In this document: in pieces, positions 27,549 to 36,357 of the stretch
Layout: every line of letters starts with the position of its first letter
Position numbering within the stretch: position 1 is the stretch's first letter
Assembly (NCBI RefSeq): GCF_002752655.1
Contig: NZ_CP023737.1
Coordinates: 1,302,001 to 1,366,000 of the forward strand
Length of the DNA stretch: 64,000 bases
Reading direction: 5' to 3'
Source: Methylosinus trichosporium OB3b
GTDB lineage: Bacteria > Pseudomonadota > Alphaproteobacteria > Rhizobiales > Beijerinckiaceae
The notes under the pieces: generated by a model
The model's input: the letters and a program-made list of their open reading frames with translations, nothing else
The model's database searches: none
Told to the model about the DNA's origin: nothing
Made by a program: the position numbers and the translations under genes

Positions 27549-29735
27549 TCAGAACACGAAATCCACGAACAGACGCGCATTGGCGCCCGCCATCGGGACC
27601 TCGTCCTTCTTATAGGACACGCTGTTGCGAATATCGGCGTTCAGCAGATTGTCGCCGATCACGCCGACGCGAATTTCGCGCGCCGGAAAGCCGCTCGCGG
27701 GCAGCTCCGCCCGATAGCTGATCTCCGCGCGCAGGCGATTATAATCCTTCGTCGGCGTCTCGGCGATCGGCGCGACGTGATTCTGCGCGAAGGCGTGCAG
27801 CACATTTATGCGCGCGAGCCAGCTGGAGTCGCGCCAGAATATTCCGCCGCCGACGCGCACCGGCGGGATGCGCGGCACATTGGTTCCATCCGTGAAAGTC
27901 GCGCGCACGACGTCGAGCTGATTCTCGACGCCGAAGACGCCCCCCATCAGCGCCGCGGCATCCCATTGACTCTGGAACTCGCCGCCGACGAAATTCGCGT
28001 CGCGCTGCGAATAGACGGCCTGATGGACGTCGCCGCCCGCCCCCGAAGGCGTGCAGCTCTCGATATCGCCGTCGCAGCTCTCGCCGGTCAGGCGCCGATA
28101 GATGAAGCCATTGAAATGCGTGTAGAAGACGGTCGCTTCGAAACGCAGAGGCCCCTCGGCCCGCCGCAGCCCGGCCTCCACCGTCTGCGCCGATTCGATC
28201 GAAAGATTCGGATTGCCGATGTCGAAGGTGCCGGTCGCGTCATGCACGCCATGCGAGAACAGCTCCGGCCCGCGCGGCGCGCGCTCGACATGGCTCGCGG
28301 TGAGGCTCGCGGTCAGCGCAAAAGGGAGGTCGTGCAGCAGACCGAACGACAGGCTCTTGGGCGCGAAATTGCGCTGATAGCCTATGGAGAGCGAGGGGTC
28401 GACGAAGAGATTCGGCGTCTTGCCGCTCGTCTCCACCTGCTCGATGCGGCCGGCGAGCTGCAGGCGCGTCGCCGTCGAGAGAGCGAGCTCGTTGAAGGAA
28501 TAAAAGGCGATGCTGCGCGACTCGGTCGGATCGAACAGCGCGCCGTCGACGCCGGGCGCGATGAGCCGCTGATGCGACCCTTGAACGCCGACGGCGTTCA
28601 CGAGGCGCCCGAAGCCCAGCTCGAAGGGCTTGAGCTGCGCCTCGATCCGCCCCTCCTGCTCCTGATTGGCGAAGGTCTGCTGAATGCCGTCGAAGCCGCC
28701 CTCGTCGCCGAGCTCGTGATGCTGGTAATCGGTGACGCCGGCATAGAGCCGGATCGCATCGACGAAAGAGGACAGCGGCCGATATTCGCCCCGGCCCGTG
28801 ACCTTGGTCTGGCGCATGTCTATGCGCGTGCGCGTGTCGGAGGCCTCCACCCCGGGAATGCGATAGACGCTCTCGAATCGCGTCACCGCGACGCCGAAGA
28901 ATCCGCGATCGAAAATATAGGAGCCGCCGGCCGACCAGCCGCTCGAGCGCAGCCAGGAATTGGGCTGGCGCCCACCGACGCCGGGCGCGCCGGTCTCGGG
29001 CGGCGAGAGATAGGGATAGGCGGGAATGGCGTAATTGCTCGTGCGCCGTCCATGCGCATCGGCGTGAAAGGCGAAATTGCCCTGCCCCACATCGACGAGC
29101 GCCGCCTGCTCGAGACCGGCGTCGACGGTCGAGACGGCGCTGCGCGTCTCCGCCCGCATGCAGGGCGCGAGCAGCGAGGTCTGGCCCTCGCGGCAGGGGA
29201 GCGCCGTGGGGATGCGGTCGTTGCTGGCGTCGATGACGCCGCCGATCGCCTGCGAGCCCCAGCGCAGAGTGGCCGGGCCGCGCACCACTTCCACACGGCC
29301 GATCGCCAGCGGATCGAGCGGCACGCCATGGTCCTCGCCGAGCTCGGATACGCCGCTGGCGCCGATCCCGTTCTCCTGCACGCGCACGCGATAATTATCG
29401 AGACCGCGCAGGATGGGCCGATTGGCGCCTGGCGCGAAGCTGGAGCTGGAAATTCCGGGCTTTCCGTTCAGCACGTCGCCGAGCGTCGCGCCCGGAGAGC
29501 GGCGGATCTCGTCGATCCCGACCACTGTCGTCGTCGCGAATTGATCGGTGACGATTTTCAGCACGCCCGGCCCGGCGTCCTTGTTTTTCTGCGCCGGCGC
29601 GCGCCGCGCGATCGGGCTGGCCGCGGCGATCTCGATCTCGGGAAGCGTCTCTTGCGCGAGCGCGCTCTCGGCCGCGAGCGGCAGCGCCGCTGCGCAGCAG
29701 CCCAGCAGCCTGCTGCGGAAGGAATGTCTCGTCAT
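27549..29735 (-). CDS. TonB-dependent receptor, ZnuD-like
   Basis: 728 residues from the ATG at 29735. Signal peptide to about residue 28 (PLAAESALAQ). Plug motifs are TTTVVGIDEIRRSPGATLGD and VEVVRGPATLRWGSQAIGG. The barrel ends LFVDFVF with the terminal Phe. The sequence ELFSHGVHDATGTFDIGNPN is characteristic of the ZnuD zinc/haem receptor branch, and His-rich loops (DYQHHELGDEGG) fit metal binding. A Zur-like palindrome lies directly upstream. Function as a zinc receptor is inferred from these two points. Confidence 0.85.
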   Translation of the reverse strand: MTRHSFRSRLLGCCAAALPLAAESALAQETLPEIEIAAASPIARRAPAQKNKDAGPGVLKIVTDQFATTTVVGIDEIRRSPGATLGDVLNGKPGISSSSFAPGANRPILRGLDNYRVRVQENGIGASGVSELGEDHGVPLDPLAIGRVEVVRGPATLRWGSQAIGGVIDASNDRIPTALPCREGQTSLLAPCMRAETRSAVSTVDAGLEQAALVDVGQGNFAFHADAHGRRTSNYAIPAYPYLSPPETGAPGVGGRQPNSWLRSSGWSAGGSYIFDRGFFGVAVTRFESVYRIPGVEASDTRTRIDMRQTKVTGRGEYRPLSSFVDAIRLYAGVTDYQHHELGDEGGFDGIQQTFANQEQEGRIEAQLKPFELGFGRLVNAVGVQGSHQRLIAPGVDGALFDPTESRSIAFYSFNELALSTATRLQLAGRIEQVETSGKTPNLFVDPSLSIGYQRNFAPKSLSFGLLHDLPFALTASLTASHVERAPRGPELFSHGVHDATGTFDIGNPNLSIESAQTVEAGLRRAEGPLRFEATVFYTHFNGFIYRRLTGESCDGDIESCTPSGAGGDVHQAVYSQRDANFVGGEFQSQWDAAALMGGVFGVENQLDVVRATFTDGTNVPRIPPVRVGGGIFWRDSSWLARINVLHAFAQNHVAPIAETPTKDYNRLRAEISYRAELPASGFPAREIRVGVIGDNLLNADIRNSVSYKKDEVPMAGANARLFVDFVF

Positions 29736-29750
29736 CGTGCCCCCAACCGA

Positions 29751-29773
29751 CATATGTTATAACATAACCATAT
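29751..29773. promoter_or_regulatory. Zur-like operator
   Basis: The 12-base perfect palindrome ATGTTATAACAT (29754-29765) sits in a wider AT-rich stretch CATATGTTATAACATAACCA, 19 bases upstream of the receptor start. The half-site resembles known Zur boxes (TGTTATA/TATAACA). A repressor bound here would cover the promoter. Confidence 0.6.
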
Positions 29774-30255
29774 CTAGGCGCCGGCGACACGGCTTGTCAA
29801 CGCGACCTCGAGCGCATGGATGGAGGACGCCGCGGCGCGGACGTGCATGATCGTCGCCGCCGCCGTTTCCGGCGCGGGGGATGGGAGGTCCGGAACGCCG
29901 CGGCGCCGTTTTCGGCCGCGAGTAAAGAATAGAGCGTCGGAGCCGGTAGCGTTCCGGACCACGGTCGCCTTTTCTGCTGTTCGCCGCCTCCGGGGCCAGG
30001 GAGCCTCCCCCTTTCGGGTCGTAGGTCCCCGCGCCACCCTCGGATATTCGGCCCGGTCCGCGCCTTTTTTCAAAGGCTTCCGCACGAAGGAAGACCAGCG
30101 CCGGCGACGTGGCGTCGCGAGGTTTCGAGAGAGGGTCGCCTCCCGTCCCCGCGAACCGCGCCCCGCCGACGCCTCCGACCCATCGGAGGCGTCCCATGCG
30201 GCGGAAGCGAGGGAGAGAATAGGAATTAAATCCGCACTTGTCAAGCGGAGCGCGC

Positions 30256-30309
30256 CCTTCTCCCACTTGTGGGAGAAGGTGGCCCGGCGGAGCCGGGTCG
30301 GATGAGGGT
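30256..30309. repeat. family D repeat (hairpin plus tail)
   Basis: CCTTCTCCCACTTGTGGGAG, then AAGGTGGCCCGGCGGAGCCG and GGTCGGATGAGGGTC. The first half is a palindromic hairpin. The whole 29776-30402 gap (about 630 bases) has no convincing gene; its GC-rich open frames on both strands lack homology and starts. Confidence 0.7.
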
Positions 30310-30411
30310 CCTTCGGCGCTGCGCGAGTCCTCGGCGGCCCCCTCGTCGGCGCGCATTCTGAGGCTCCCTCAACCGACCTCGCTTCGCGAGGCCACCTTCT
30401 CCCGCCCTGCG

Positions 30412-31713
30412 CACGGCTGTCCGGGGAAAATCAGGCATAGGCGAGCTCCAGCTGCCTCGGCGATATGCGCCGCCGCGCGGCCTGATATTTGGGCGGCGGC
30501 CGTTCGAGTCTGTCGATCGGTCGCCGCTCGAACAGAAACCTGCCGGCGAGCTCCGAGAACCGCAGATGCGCGAGTTCGATATCGTGGCGGTGGGCGGCGA
30601 TGCGCAGCAGCACGAAAGCGATCATCGCCGCGATCAGCTGCAGCCGCACGGCGTTCTCGTTTTCGCCGAGAAACTTGCGGATGTTGAGATGCTGCTTGAT
30701 CCAGCGGAACAGCAGCTCTATGGCCCAGCGCGCCTTGTAGAGCGCGGCGATCTCGACCGCCGAACGCGTCATGTCGTTGGTGATCACGACGATCAGCTGC
30801 GGCTTGCCGTCCTTCAGCGCATCGCGTTGAATATGAAGGCGACGCAGCGGCATGGGCAGTTTCGAGTCGCCCTTGCTGGCGAGCTCGACCTCGCAATCCC
30901 TGAGCACGGTGTAGCCTTCGCCGCGCGTCTGCGGCATCTCCCGATCCGCGAGGTCGGCGAGGCGGGTGTTGCTCTTGGGGCGCGTGACGAACAAGGCTCG
31001 GGCCTCGTGAATGTCCCTCCACCATTTGAAATCATAATAGCCCTTGTCGAAGACATAGGTCGCGCCGGCCTCGATCGGCGTCTTCTTGCCGATCTCGACA
31101 TCGTTGACATTGGCGGGCGTGACCTCGACGCAGAAGGGGCGGTCGACCCCGGGATCGTAGACGACGTGCATCTTCATGCCGTGGATGCGGCCGTTCGAGC
31201 GGGCGAAGTCGTGGAATTTGCTCAACGGGATAGGCGTCGAATCGATGAGGCGCAGGAGTTCTGCGCCGTCGCGCCGGGTTCTGCGGTCGAGTTCGCAGGA
31301 GAGGCGCGCGAACAGATCGGCGAAGACGCCGACGGGCCGGCGTGCGTTGGCTTCGGCGAGGGTGGAGCGGGCGATCCTGCGGACGCCGAGGTGATAATGG
31401 GAGCCGCTGTTGGCGTTGAAGGCGGCCTCGAGGCTGCGCAGGCTCGTTTCGCCGCCGAGCTGAGCGGCGATCAGGACGACGAGATGATCCCAGCTCTTGA
31501 AGGATTTGTCGTAGGCGTCGCCCTTGTGGCGCGCGACGATTTGGCCGAACGCGCGACGATCGATCGGCTTGAGCAAGTCGACAAAAACGCTATTCTGGAA
31601 GCGCATGTCTGGTTCTTTATTTTCCAGTCTCGACAACCGGAAAATACCCCGAAACCTTCGGAAGTACCAGGCATGCGCCCGCGACTTATCGACTCATTCC
31701 CCGGACAGCCGTG
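30412..31713. mobile_element. IS4-family insertion sequence, complete
   Basis: 1302 bases bounded by 17-base perfect terminal inverted repeats: CACGGCTGTCCGGGGAA at 30412-30428 and its complement at 31697-31713. A 9-base direct repeat CGCCCTGCG flanks the element (30403-30411 and 31714-31722), the target duplication length of IS4 elements. Removing the element and one duplicate restores an intact family D hairpin (CTTCTCCCGCCCTGCGGGAG then AAGG). The single transposase gene fills nearly all of it. Intact ends and frame suggest a recent, possibly active insertion. Confidence 0.95.
30431..31606 (-). CDS. IS4-family transposase (DDE)
   Basis: 391 residues from the ATG at 31606; a TTG at 31636 would add ten residues. 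The family catalytic residues are visible: first Asp in LLRLIDSTPIPLSKF, second Asp in YVFDKGYYDFKW, and the Y-x2-R-x3-E-x6-K signature in YKARWAIELLFRWIK. The N-terminal DUF4372-like region (FQNSVFVDLLKPIDRRAFGQ) is typical of this subgroup. The frame is uninterrupted, so the protein should be functional. Confidence 0.95.
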   Translation of the reverse strand: MRFQNSVFVDLLKPIDRRAFGQIVARHKGDAYDKSFKSWDHLVVLIAAQLGGETSLRSLEAAFNANSGSHYHLGVRRIARSTLAEANARRPVGVFADLFARLSCELDRRTRRDGAELLRLIDSTPIPLSKFHDFARSNGRIHGMKMHVVYDPGVDRPFCVEVTPANVNDVEIGKKTPIEAGATYVFDKGYYDFKWWRDIHEARALFVTRPKSNTRLADLADREMPQTRGEGYTVLRDCEVELASKGDSKLPMPLRRLHIQRDALKDGKPQLIVVITNDMTRSAVEIAALYKARWAIELLFRWIKQHLNIRKFLGENENAVRLQLIAAMIAFVLLRIAAHRHDIELAHLRFSELAGRFLFERRPIDRLERPPPKYQAARRRISPRQLELAYA

Positions 31714-31794
31714 CGCCCTGCGGGAGAAGGAGTCGCGCGTCACGATTCGGGGATTAGCCGAGCGTCGCGGCGCTCGAAGGAGCCGCACGCTCCG

Positions 31795-32385
31795 TCAGGC
31801 GAAATCCTGCGCCAATTCCGCGCGCACCGCTTCGGGCATCACGGCGATATGCCCGTAATTCGCGTGGGTGAAGCCGATCAGCGCGCGCGCGCCGGGCTCG
31901 CGGAAGGCCGCGGCCTGCGCGTCGGTGAAGGGGAAATGCACGAATTGAACCGCGCTCGCCTTGCCCTCGGCGCTGGTGCGGTCCTGATCGGTCTCGGCGG
32001 CGCCGAAGATGCGCTCGCCGTTCACCTCGATGAAGGCGGTCTCCTCGATCGCGCCGAGCGTCGCGAGCACGCGCTTGCGGCGCTGCGGCTCGTCGATCTC
32101 GATCATGAAGGTCGCCACCAGCTCGCGGCCCTTCGGAATGAGCGGATTATAGGCGGCGATCTCGCTCGGCGCCTGCTCGAGCCCGCCCTTCTCTATATGA
32201 ATCATCTCCTGAATCTGCAGCCAGATCGTCTCGAAATCCTCGAAGTGAAAGGTGACGAACGGCCCGACCTCGACGCGGCGGTTGCGCTTTCGCGCGGCGA
32301 TGCGCTTGCGGCTCTCCACACGAATCTTCGCATAGTCTTCGGGCGGCAGCAGATCGGCGACGGAGATGTCGTGCTTTGGCGCCAT
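31795..32385 (-). CDS. DUF3501 family protein
   Basis: 196 residues from the ATG at 32385. The family opening (ISVADLLPPEDYAKIRVESR KRIAARK) and FHFEDFETIWLQIQEM are present. The biochemical function is unknown. It lies downstream of a CCG-type iron-sulfur protein and a rubrerythrin on the same strand, a conserved trio in proteobacteria and probably linked to peroxide or redox defence. The start is 110 bases after the iron-sulfur gene, with a family C repeat in between. Confidence 0.82.
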   Translation of the reverse strand: MAPKHDISVADLLPPEDYAKIRVESRKRIAARKRNRRVEVGPFVTFHFEDFETIWLQIQEMIHIEKGGLEQAPSEIAAYNPLIPKGRELVATFMIEIDEPQRRKRVLATLGAIEETAFIEVNGERIFGAAETDQDRTSAEGKASAVQFVHFPFTDAQAAAFREPGARALIGFTHANYGHIAVMPEAVRAELAQDFA

Positions 32386-32410
32386 GTCGATCGCTCCCCT
32401 TCTTCGACGT

Positions 32411-32476
32411 CGCGTGGGCGAAGCGACAAAGGACTCGCCCTGCGGCTCTGGATTGCTTCGCTTCGCTCGCAATGAC
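32411..32476. repeat. dispersed repeat, family C
   Basis: GCGTGGGCGAAGCGACAAAG through GGATTGCTTCGCTTCGCTCG to CAATGAC. It lies between the DUF3501 gene and the iron-sulfur gene, inside the presumed operon. Confidence 0.65.
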
Positions 32477-32494
32477 GGCTAATGCGCCGCGAGC

Positions 32495-33835
32495 TTACAC
32501 GAGCCCATAGGCGCGGGCGAGCAGCTCGATCGGATGCGTCAGCAGCTCGGGCTTTGGCTCCTCGCCGCCGAGCCGCTCCACGCCCTGCTCGATATGCGGG
32601 CCCGACAGCGGACATTCGGAGACGAGATAGCGTTTGCCCGCGCCCGCCGCCGAACGCGCAACCGGCTTGCCGACCTTCAGCGCCGTCGTGAAATTCTGCG
32701 TCTTATAGCCCCAGGCGCCGCCATGGCCGGAGCAGCGCTCGATCACCTGCACATCGGCCTGCGGCACGAGACGCAGCAGCTCGGCGCCCTTCTGGCCGAT
32801 GTTCTGCGCGCGCGAATGGCAGGAGACATGGAAGGCGACGCCGCCCTCGATCGGCGCGAGCCCTTCGGCCATCCCCTCCTTGCGGGCGACGCCCACCACA
32901 TATTCGCTGAGATCGAAGGTCGATTGCGCGAGCTTCTTCACCTTCGCGTCGTCGGTGACGATCAGCGGCCATTCGAATTTCAGCATCAAGGCGCAAGAGG
33001 GAACCAGCGCGATCACGTCATAGCCCTCGTCGATGAAGGGCTCGAAGGCGGCGGCGACTTTTTTCGCCGAGGCCGCGACCTCGCCGATCAGCCCCTGCTC
33101 CAAGAGCGGCATGCCGCAGCAATGCGGATGCACGATCTTCGTCTCGACGCCGTTCTTCGCCAGCACCGCGCGCGCGGCGAGGCCGACGGCGGGGTTGTTA
33201 TATTCGCCGAAGCAGGTGGCGTAGATCACCGCCTTGCGGCCGAAGCCCGGCGCCGCGCGATTCACCTCGACCGGCGTCTCTTTCGCCAGCGCCTCGAGCG
33301 TCTTTCCCGAATATTTCGGCAGCACGGCCTCGTGATGCAGGCCGGCGACCTTCTCCAGCACATTGCGCGCGGTTTTATGGGCGCGATCGGTCGTCCAATT
33401 GGCGAGGGGCGCGAGCTTCGTCGCGAGCGCGCCATTGCGATCCGTCTCGGCCAGTTCACGATCGGCGCGCGCGACGCCGTTCTTCTTCGCCTCGACGGCG
33501 CGATAGCGCAGCATCAGATGCGGAAAGTCGAGATCGAACTCATGCGGCGGCACATAGGGACACTTCGTCAGGAAGCACATGTCGCAGAGCGTGCAGGCGT
33601 CGACGATTTGCTTGAAATCCTTGCTGGCGACGGTCTCGAGCTCGCCCTTGGGCGACTCGTCGACGAGATCGAACAAGCGCGGGAAGGAATCGCACAGATT
33701 GAAGCAGCGCCGGCAGCCGTGGCAGATGTCGAGCACGCGGCGCATCTCGGCGTCGAGCATCGCCTCGTCGGTGAAATCCGGATTTTCCCAATCCAGCGGA
33801 CGCCTGAAGGGCGCCTCGAGACCGCCTTCCCTCAT
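32495..33835 (-). CDS. heterodisulfide-reductase-like (GlpC/CCG) iron-sulfur protein
   Basis: 446 residues from the ATG at 33835. Two 4Fe-4S motifs lie near the N-terminus: CHGCRRCFNLC (about residues 38-48) and CTLCDMCFLTKCP (about 81-93). Two CCG-type cysteine-rich motifs follow (VHPHCCGMPLLEQG and HVSCHSRAQNIGQ...CSGHGG). This is the GlpC/HdrB architecture of a membrane-associated electron-transfer subunit. With rubrerythrin upstream and DUF3501 downstream it may feed electrons to peroxide reduction; that role is inferred from context. Confidence 0.88.
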   Translation of the reverse strand: MREGGLEAPFRRPLDWENPDFTDEAMLDAEMRRVLDICHGCRRCFNLCDSFPRLFDLVDESPKGELETVASKDFKQIVDACTLCDMCFLTKCPYVPPHEFDLDFPHLMLRYRAVEAKKNGVARADRELAETDRNGALATKLAPLANWTTDRAHKTARNVLEKVAGLHHEAVLPKYSGKTLEALAKETPVEVNRAAPGFGRKAVIYATCFGEYNNPAVGLAARAVLAKNGVETKIVHPHCCGMPLLEQGLIGEVAASAKKVAAAFEPFIDEGYDVIALVPSCALMLKFEWPLIVTDDAKVKKLAQSTFDLSEYVVGVARKEGMAEGLAPIEGGVAFHVSCHSRAQNIGQKGAELLRLVPQADVQVIERCSGHGGAWGYKTQNFTTALKVGKPVARSAAGAGKRYLVSECPLSGPHIEQGVERLGGEEPKPELLTHPIELLARAYGLV

Positions 33836-33880
33836 GTCGCTCCTGCCTTGTCGGATGTTCTCGCTTCGAAGCCTGCGGTG

Positions 33881-33942
33881 GAGCGAGCCTGAAGGCTCGC
33901 GGTCCAGGGGCGGGCTCGGACCGCGAGCCTTCAGGCTCGCTC
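33881..33942. repeat. dispersed hairpin, family B
   Basis: Perfect 25-base inverted arms (GAGCGAGCCTGAAGGCTCGC plus GGTCC, and the complement) surround a 12-base loop. Each arm is itself palindromic (GCGAGCCTGAAGGCTCGC). Copies occur at 40628-40690 and 63346-63408, with a minimal form at 37733-37752. It lies between rubrerythrin and the iron-sulfur gene and could act as a terminator or attenuator. Confidence 0.85.
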
Positions 33943-34008
33943 TTGCGCGCAAGGCGGTTCTGACGGCGGAGAGTCCGGCGGCCTTTGCGGCCGCCGGAGC
34001 GTCGCGTC

Positions 34009-34428
34009 TTATTTCAGCTCGTCGAGAGCCTTCTGGAAACGGCCGGCGTGGCTGCGCTCGGCCTTGGCCAGCGTCTCGAACCAATCGGCGATCTCCTCGA
34101 AACCCTCCTCGCGGGCCGAGCGCGCGAAGCCCGGATACATATCCGTATATTCGTGCGTCTCGCCGGCGACGGCGGCCTTCAGATTATCCTCGGTCTTGCC
34201 GATCGGCAGGCCGGTGGCCGGATCGCCGACGACCTCGAGAAATTCGAGATGGCCATGCGCATGGCCGGTCTCGCCTTCCGCCGTGGAGCGGAACACGACC
34301 GCAACGTCGTTGTGGCCTTCGACATCCGCCTTTTGGGCGAAATACAGATAGCGACGATTCGCCTGGCTCTCGCCGGCGAAGGCGTCCTTCAAATTCTGCT
34401 CGGTCTTGGTGCCCTTGAGCGTAGCCAT
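34009..34428 (-). CDS. rubrerythrin-family protein
   Basis: 139 residues, a four-helix di-iron protein. Metal-binding motifs are seen as [16 protein letters not shown] (E and H/Y positions), [30 protein letters not shown] and [14 protein letters not shown]. The C-terminal rubredoxin-like Cys4 domain of full rubrerythrins is absent, so it is the short rubrerythrin/sulerythrin form. It reduces hydrogen peroxide using electrons from a partner; the iron-sulfur protein downstream is a candidate. Confidence 0.92.
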   Translation of the reverse strand: MATLKGTKTEQNLKDAFAGESQANRRYLYFAQKADVEGHNDVAVVFRSTAEGETGHAHGHLEFLEVVGDPATGLPIGKTEDNLKAAVAGETHEYTDMYPGFARSAREEGFEEIADWFETLAKAERSHAGRFQKALDELK

Positions 34429-34565
34429 AACTCATCTCCCTGGATGAATCGCATTGGGGCGTCCGCGCCGGCGCCGCTGGGCCGGCCGCAGCGCCCTTGT
34501 TTAGAATAATTTGAAATTCGAGAATGCCAAGCGAGAATTGGAATGATTTGAAACAGGGCCACGCC

Positions 34566-36107
34566 TCAGCCGAGGCGGTCGCCGAACAGGAACTCCATCG
34601 CCCGGTCGAGCCTTATGTGCGGCAACGGCATGGGTTCCATGTCGCGGCCGAGCGCGGCGACCGGGGGGCGGAACTTCAGGAAGCGGAAATCGGCGTCGTC
34701 CTCCGGCAGAGCGAGCGCGTCGCCGCGGAACACATTGCGCGGATCGGCGGGCAGCTCGCCGGGGAAGATCGCGCCTTCCGCCACGCCGTCGAAGACGTCG
34801 TCGCCGATGCGCTCGCCCTCGATCGGCGTGCCGACGATGGCGGCGAGCGATTCGCCATCATGCTTGACGATGGCCTCGCGCGTCGCGCGCACCGCGGCGA
34901 GCGCGATGACGTCTATGGTCGCGCCGACGCCCTCGGCCCGCTCTATGGCGCGCGAGGTGAGATGGCGCAGCACGCCCTCGAGCCGGTCGTGGCTGGTGTG
35001 ATGCAGATGATCGGCCTTGGTGGCGGCGAACAGAATGCGGTCGATCTTGGGGCGGAAGATCGTCGACACGAGGCTGGAGCGGCCGGTGCGGAAGGCGGTC
35101 AGCACATCGGCGAGCGCGGTCTCGAGGTCGCGCACCGCGGCCGGTCCGGAGTTCAGCGCGGCGAGCGCGTCGACGAGCACGATCTGCCGGTCGAGCCGAG
35201 CGAAATGGTCGCGGAAGAAGGGGCGGACCACATGCGTCCGATAGGCCTCGTATCGCCGCTCCATCATCGCCGCGAGGCTGCCCGCGGGCGGCGCGCTCTC
35301 CTCCTGCACGGGCAGCGGCGCGAAGGTCAGCGCCGGCGAGCCCTCGAGATCGCCGGGCATCAGGAAGCGCCCGGGCGGCAAAGTGGAGAGGGCGTAGCGG
35401 TCGGTCTTGGCCGCGCGCAGATAATTGGTGAACAGCGCGGCGAGACGGCGCGCCGTCTCCTCATTCGCATTGCCGAGCGGATCGGTCAGCGCGGTGGCGC
35501 CGCGCCAATCGGCGGCGATGGTGGCGCGGGCGGCGGCGGAAGCCGCCTCCAGCGTCTCGCGCGACCATTGCGCGTAAGTCTTGCCGAGCAGCGGCAGATC
35601 GAGCAGCCATTCGCCCGGATAATCGACGATGTCGATGTCGAGCCGCGCCGGGCCCGGCCGCAGGCTCGACATCAGGCCGGCGGCCTTGCGGTCATATTGC
35701 AGCGTGACGCGCAGCTCGGAGATGCGCCGCGTCGATTGCGGCCAGTGGCGGTCGGCGCCGGTGAGCGCGGAGAGATGCTCCTCATAAGCGAAGCGGGGAA
35801 CGGCGTCGTCGGGCTGCGGATCGAGATGGGCGGAGACGAGCCGGTTCTCGGCGGCGACGCGGAACACCGGCAGCAGCGACTTGCGTCCCGGCCCGGCCGT
35901 CTTGGCGGCGACGGCGCGGGTGAGCTGATGCACGAGCGCGGTGATGAACACCGTTTTGCCCGAGCGCGACAGGCCGGTGACGCCGAGCCGCAGCCGCGCG
36001 CCCGAAAGATAATCCTTCAGGCTGGAGGCGGCGACGCTGGTCTCGAAGAGGAGGTCGGAGAGCTGCGACACGGGCGGTTTCGGGCTGAGAGGAGCGGGAC
36101 GCCTCAT
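34566..36107 (-). CDS. YcjX-family P-loop NTPase
   Basis: 513 residues from the ATG at 36107 (a longer start at 36182 is possible). Walker A is GVTGLSRSGKTVFITALVHQ near residue 50. DIDIVDYPGEWLLDLPLL and FAATKADHLHHTSHDRLE are the family's G3- and G4-like motifs. YcjX proteins are conserved cytoplasmic GTP-binding proteins often paired with a DUF697 membrane protein and linked to stress; the partner is not present here. Transcribed alone. Confidence 0.88.
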   Translation of the reverse strand: MRRPAPLSPKPPVSQLSDLLFETSVAASSLKDYLSGARLRLGVTGLSRSGKTVFITALVHQLTRAVAAKTAGPGRKSLLPVFRVAAENRLVSAHLDPQPDDAVPRFAYEEHLSALTGADRHWPQSTRRISELRVTLQYDRKAAGLMSSLRPGPARLDIDIVDYPGEWLLDLPLLGKTYAQWSRETLEAASAAARATIAADWRGATALTDPLGNANEETARRLAALFTNYLRAAKTDRYALSTLPPGRFLMPGDLEGSPALTFAPLPVQEESAPPAGSLAAMMERRYEAYRTHVVRPFFRDHFARLDRQIVLVDALAALNSGPAAVRDLETALADVLTAFRTGRSSLVSTIFRPKIDRILFAATKADHLHHTSHDRLEGVLRHLTSRAIERAEGVGATIDVIALAAVRATREAIVKHDGESLAAIVGTPIEGERIGDDVFDGVAEGAIFPGELPADPRNVFRGDALALPEDDADFRFLKFRPPVAALGRDMEPMPLPHIRLDRAMEFLFGDRLG

Positions 36108-36357
36108 GTAGCCTGCGGGCGCGGTTTTGGGTAGGGCGACGCGGTCGCGGCTCGGGATCACGCGATCGGTCAGACCGCGCAAATCCTTACAACGGGCTCG
36201 TCGAAGCGTCGATCAATTCGACGAAGAGCGGGACCTGCTTGCGCTTCGTCGCCGAGCTCCGCACATCGGCGAAACTCCGTCGCCGGCCATGATTCACGTC
36301 GAACAAAGCCTGCGGAACGTGGCGCGCACGGCGACACCGACCGCGCGCCCGCAGTCC

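Noticed and set aside
27474-29762. Long plus-strand open frame opposite the ZnuD-like receptor
   Set aside because: Antisense artefact of high-GC coding; no domain and no start context.
29776-30402. Hypothetical genes in the gap before the IS element
   Set aside because: Open frames on both strands are low-complexity and overlap repeats; no signal or start supports them.
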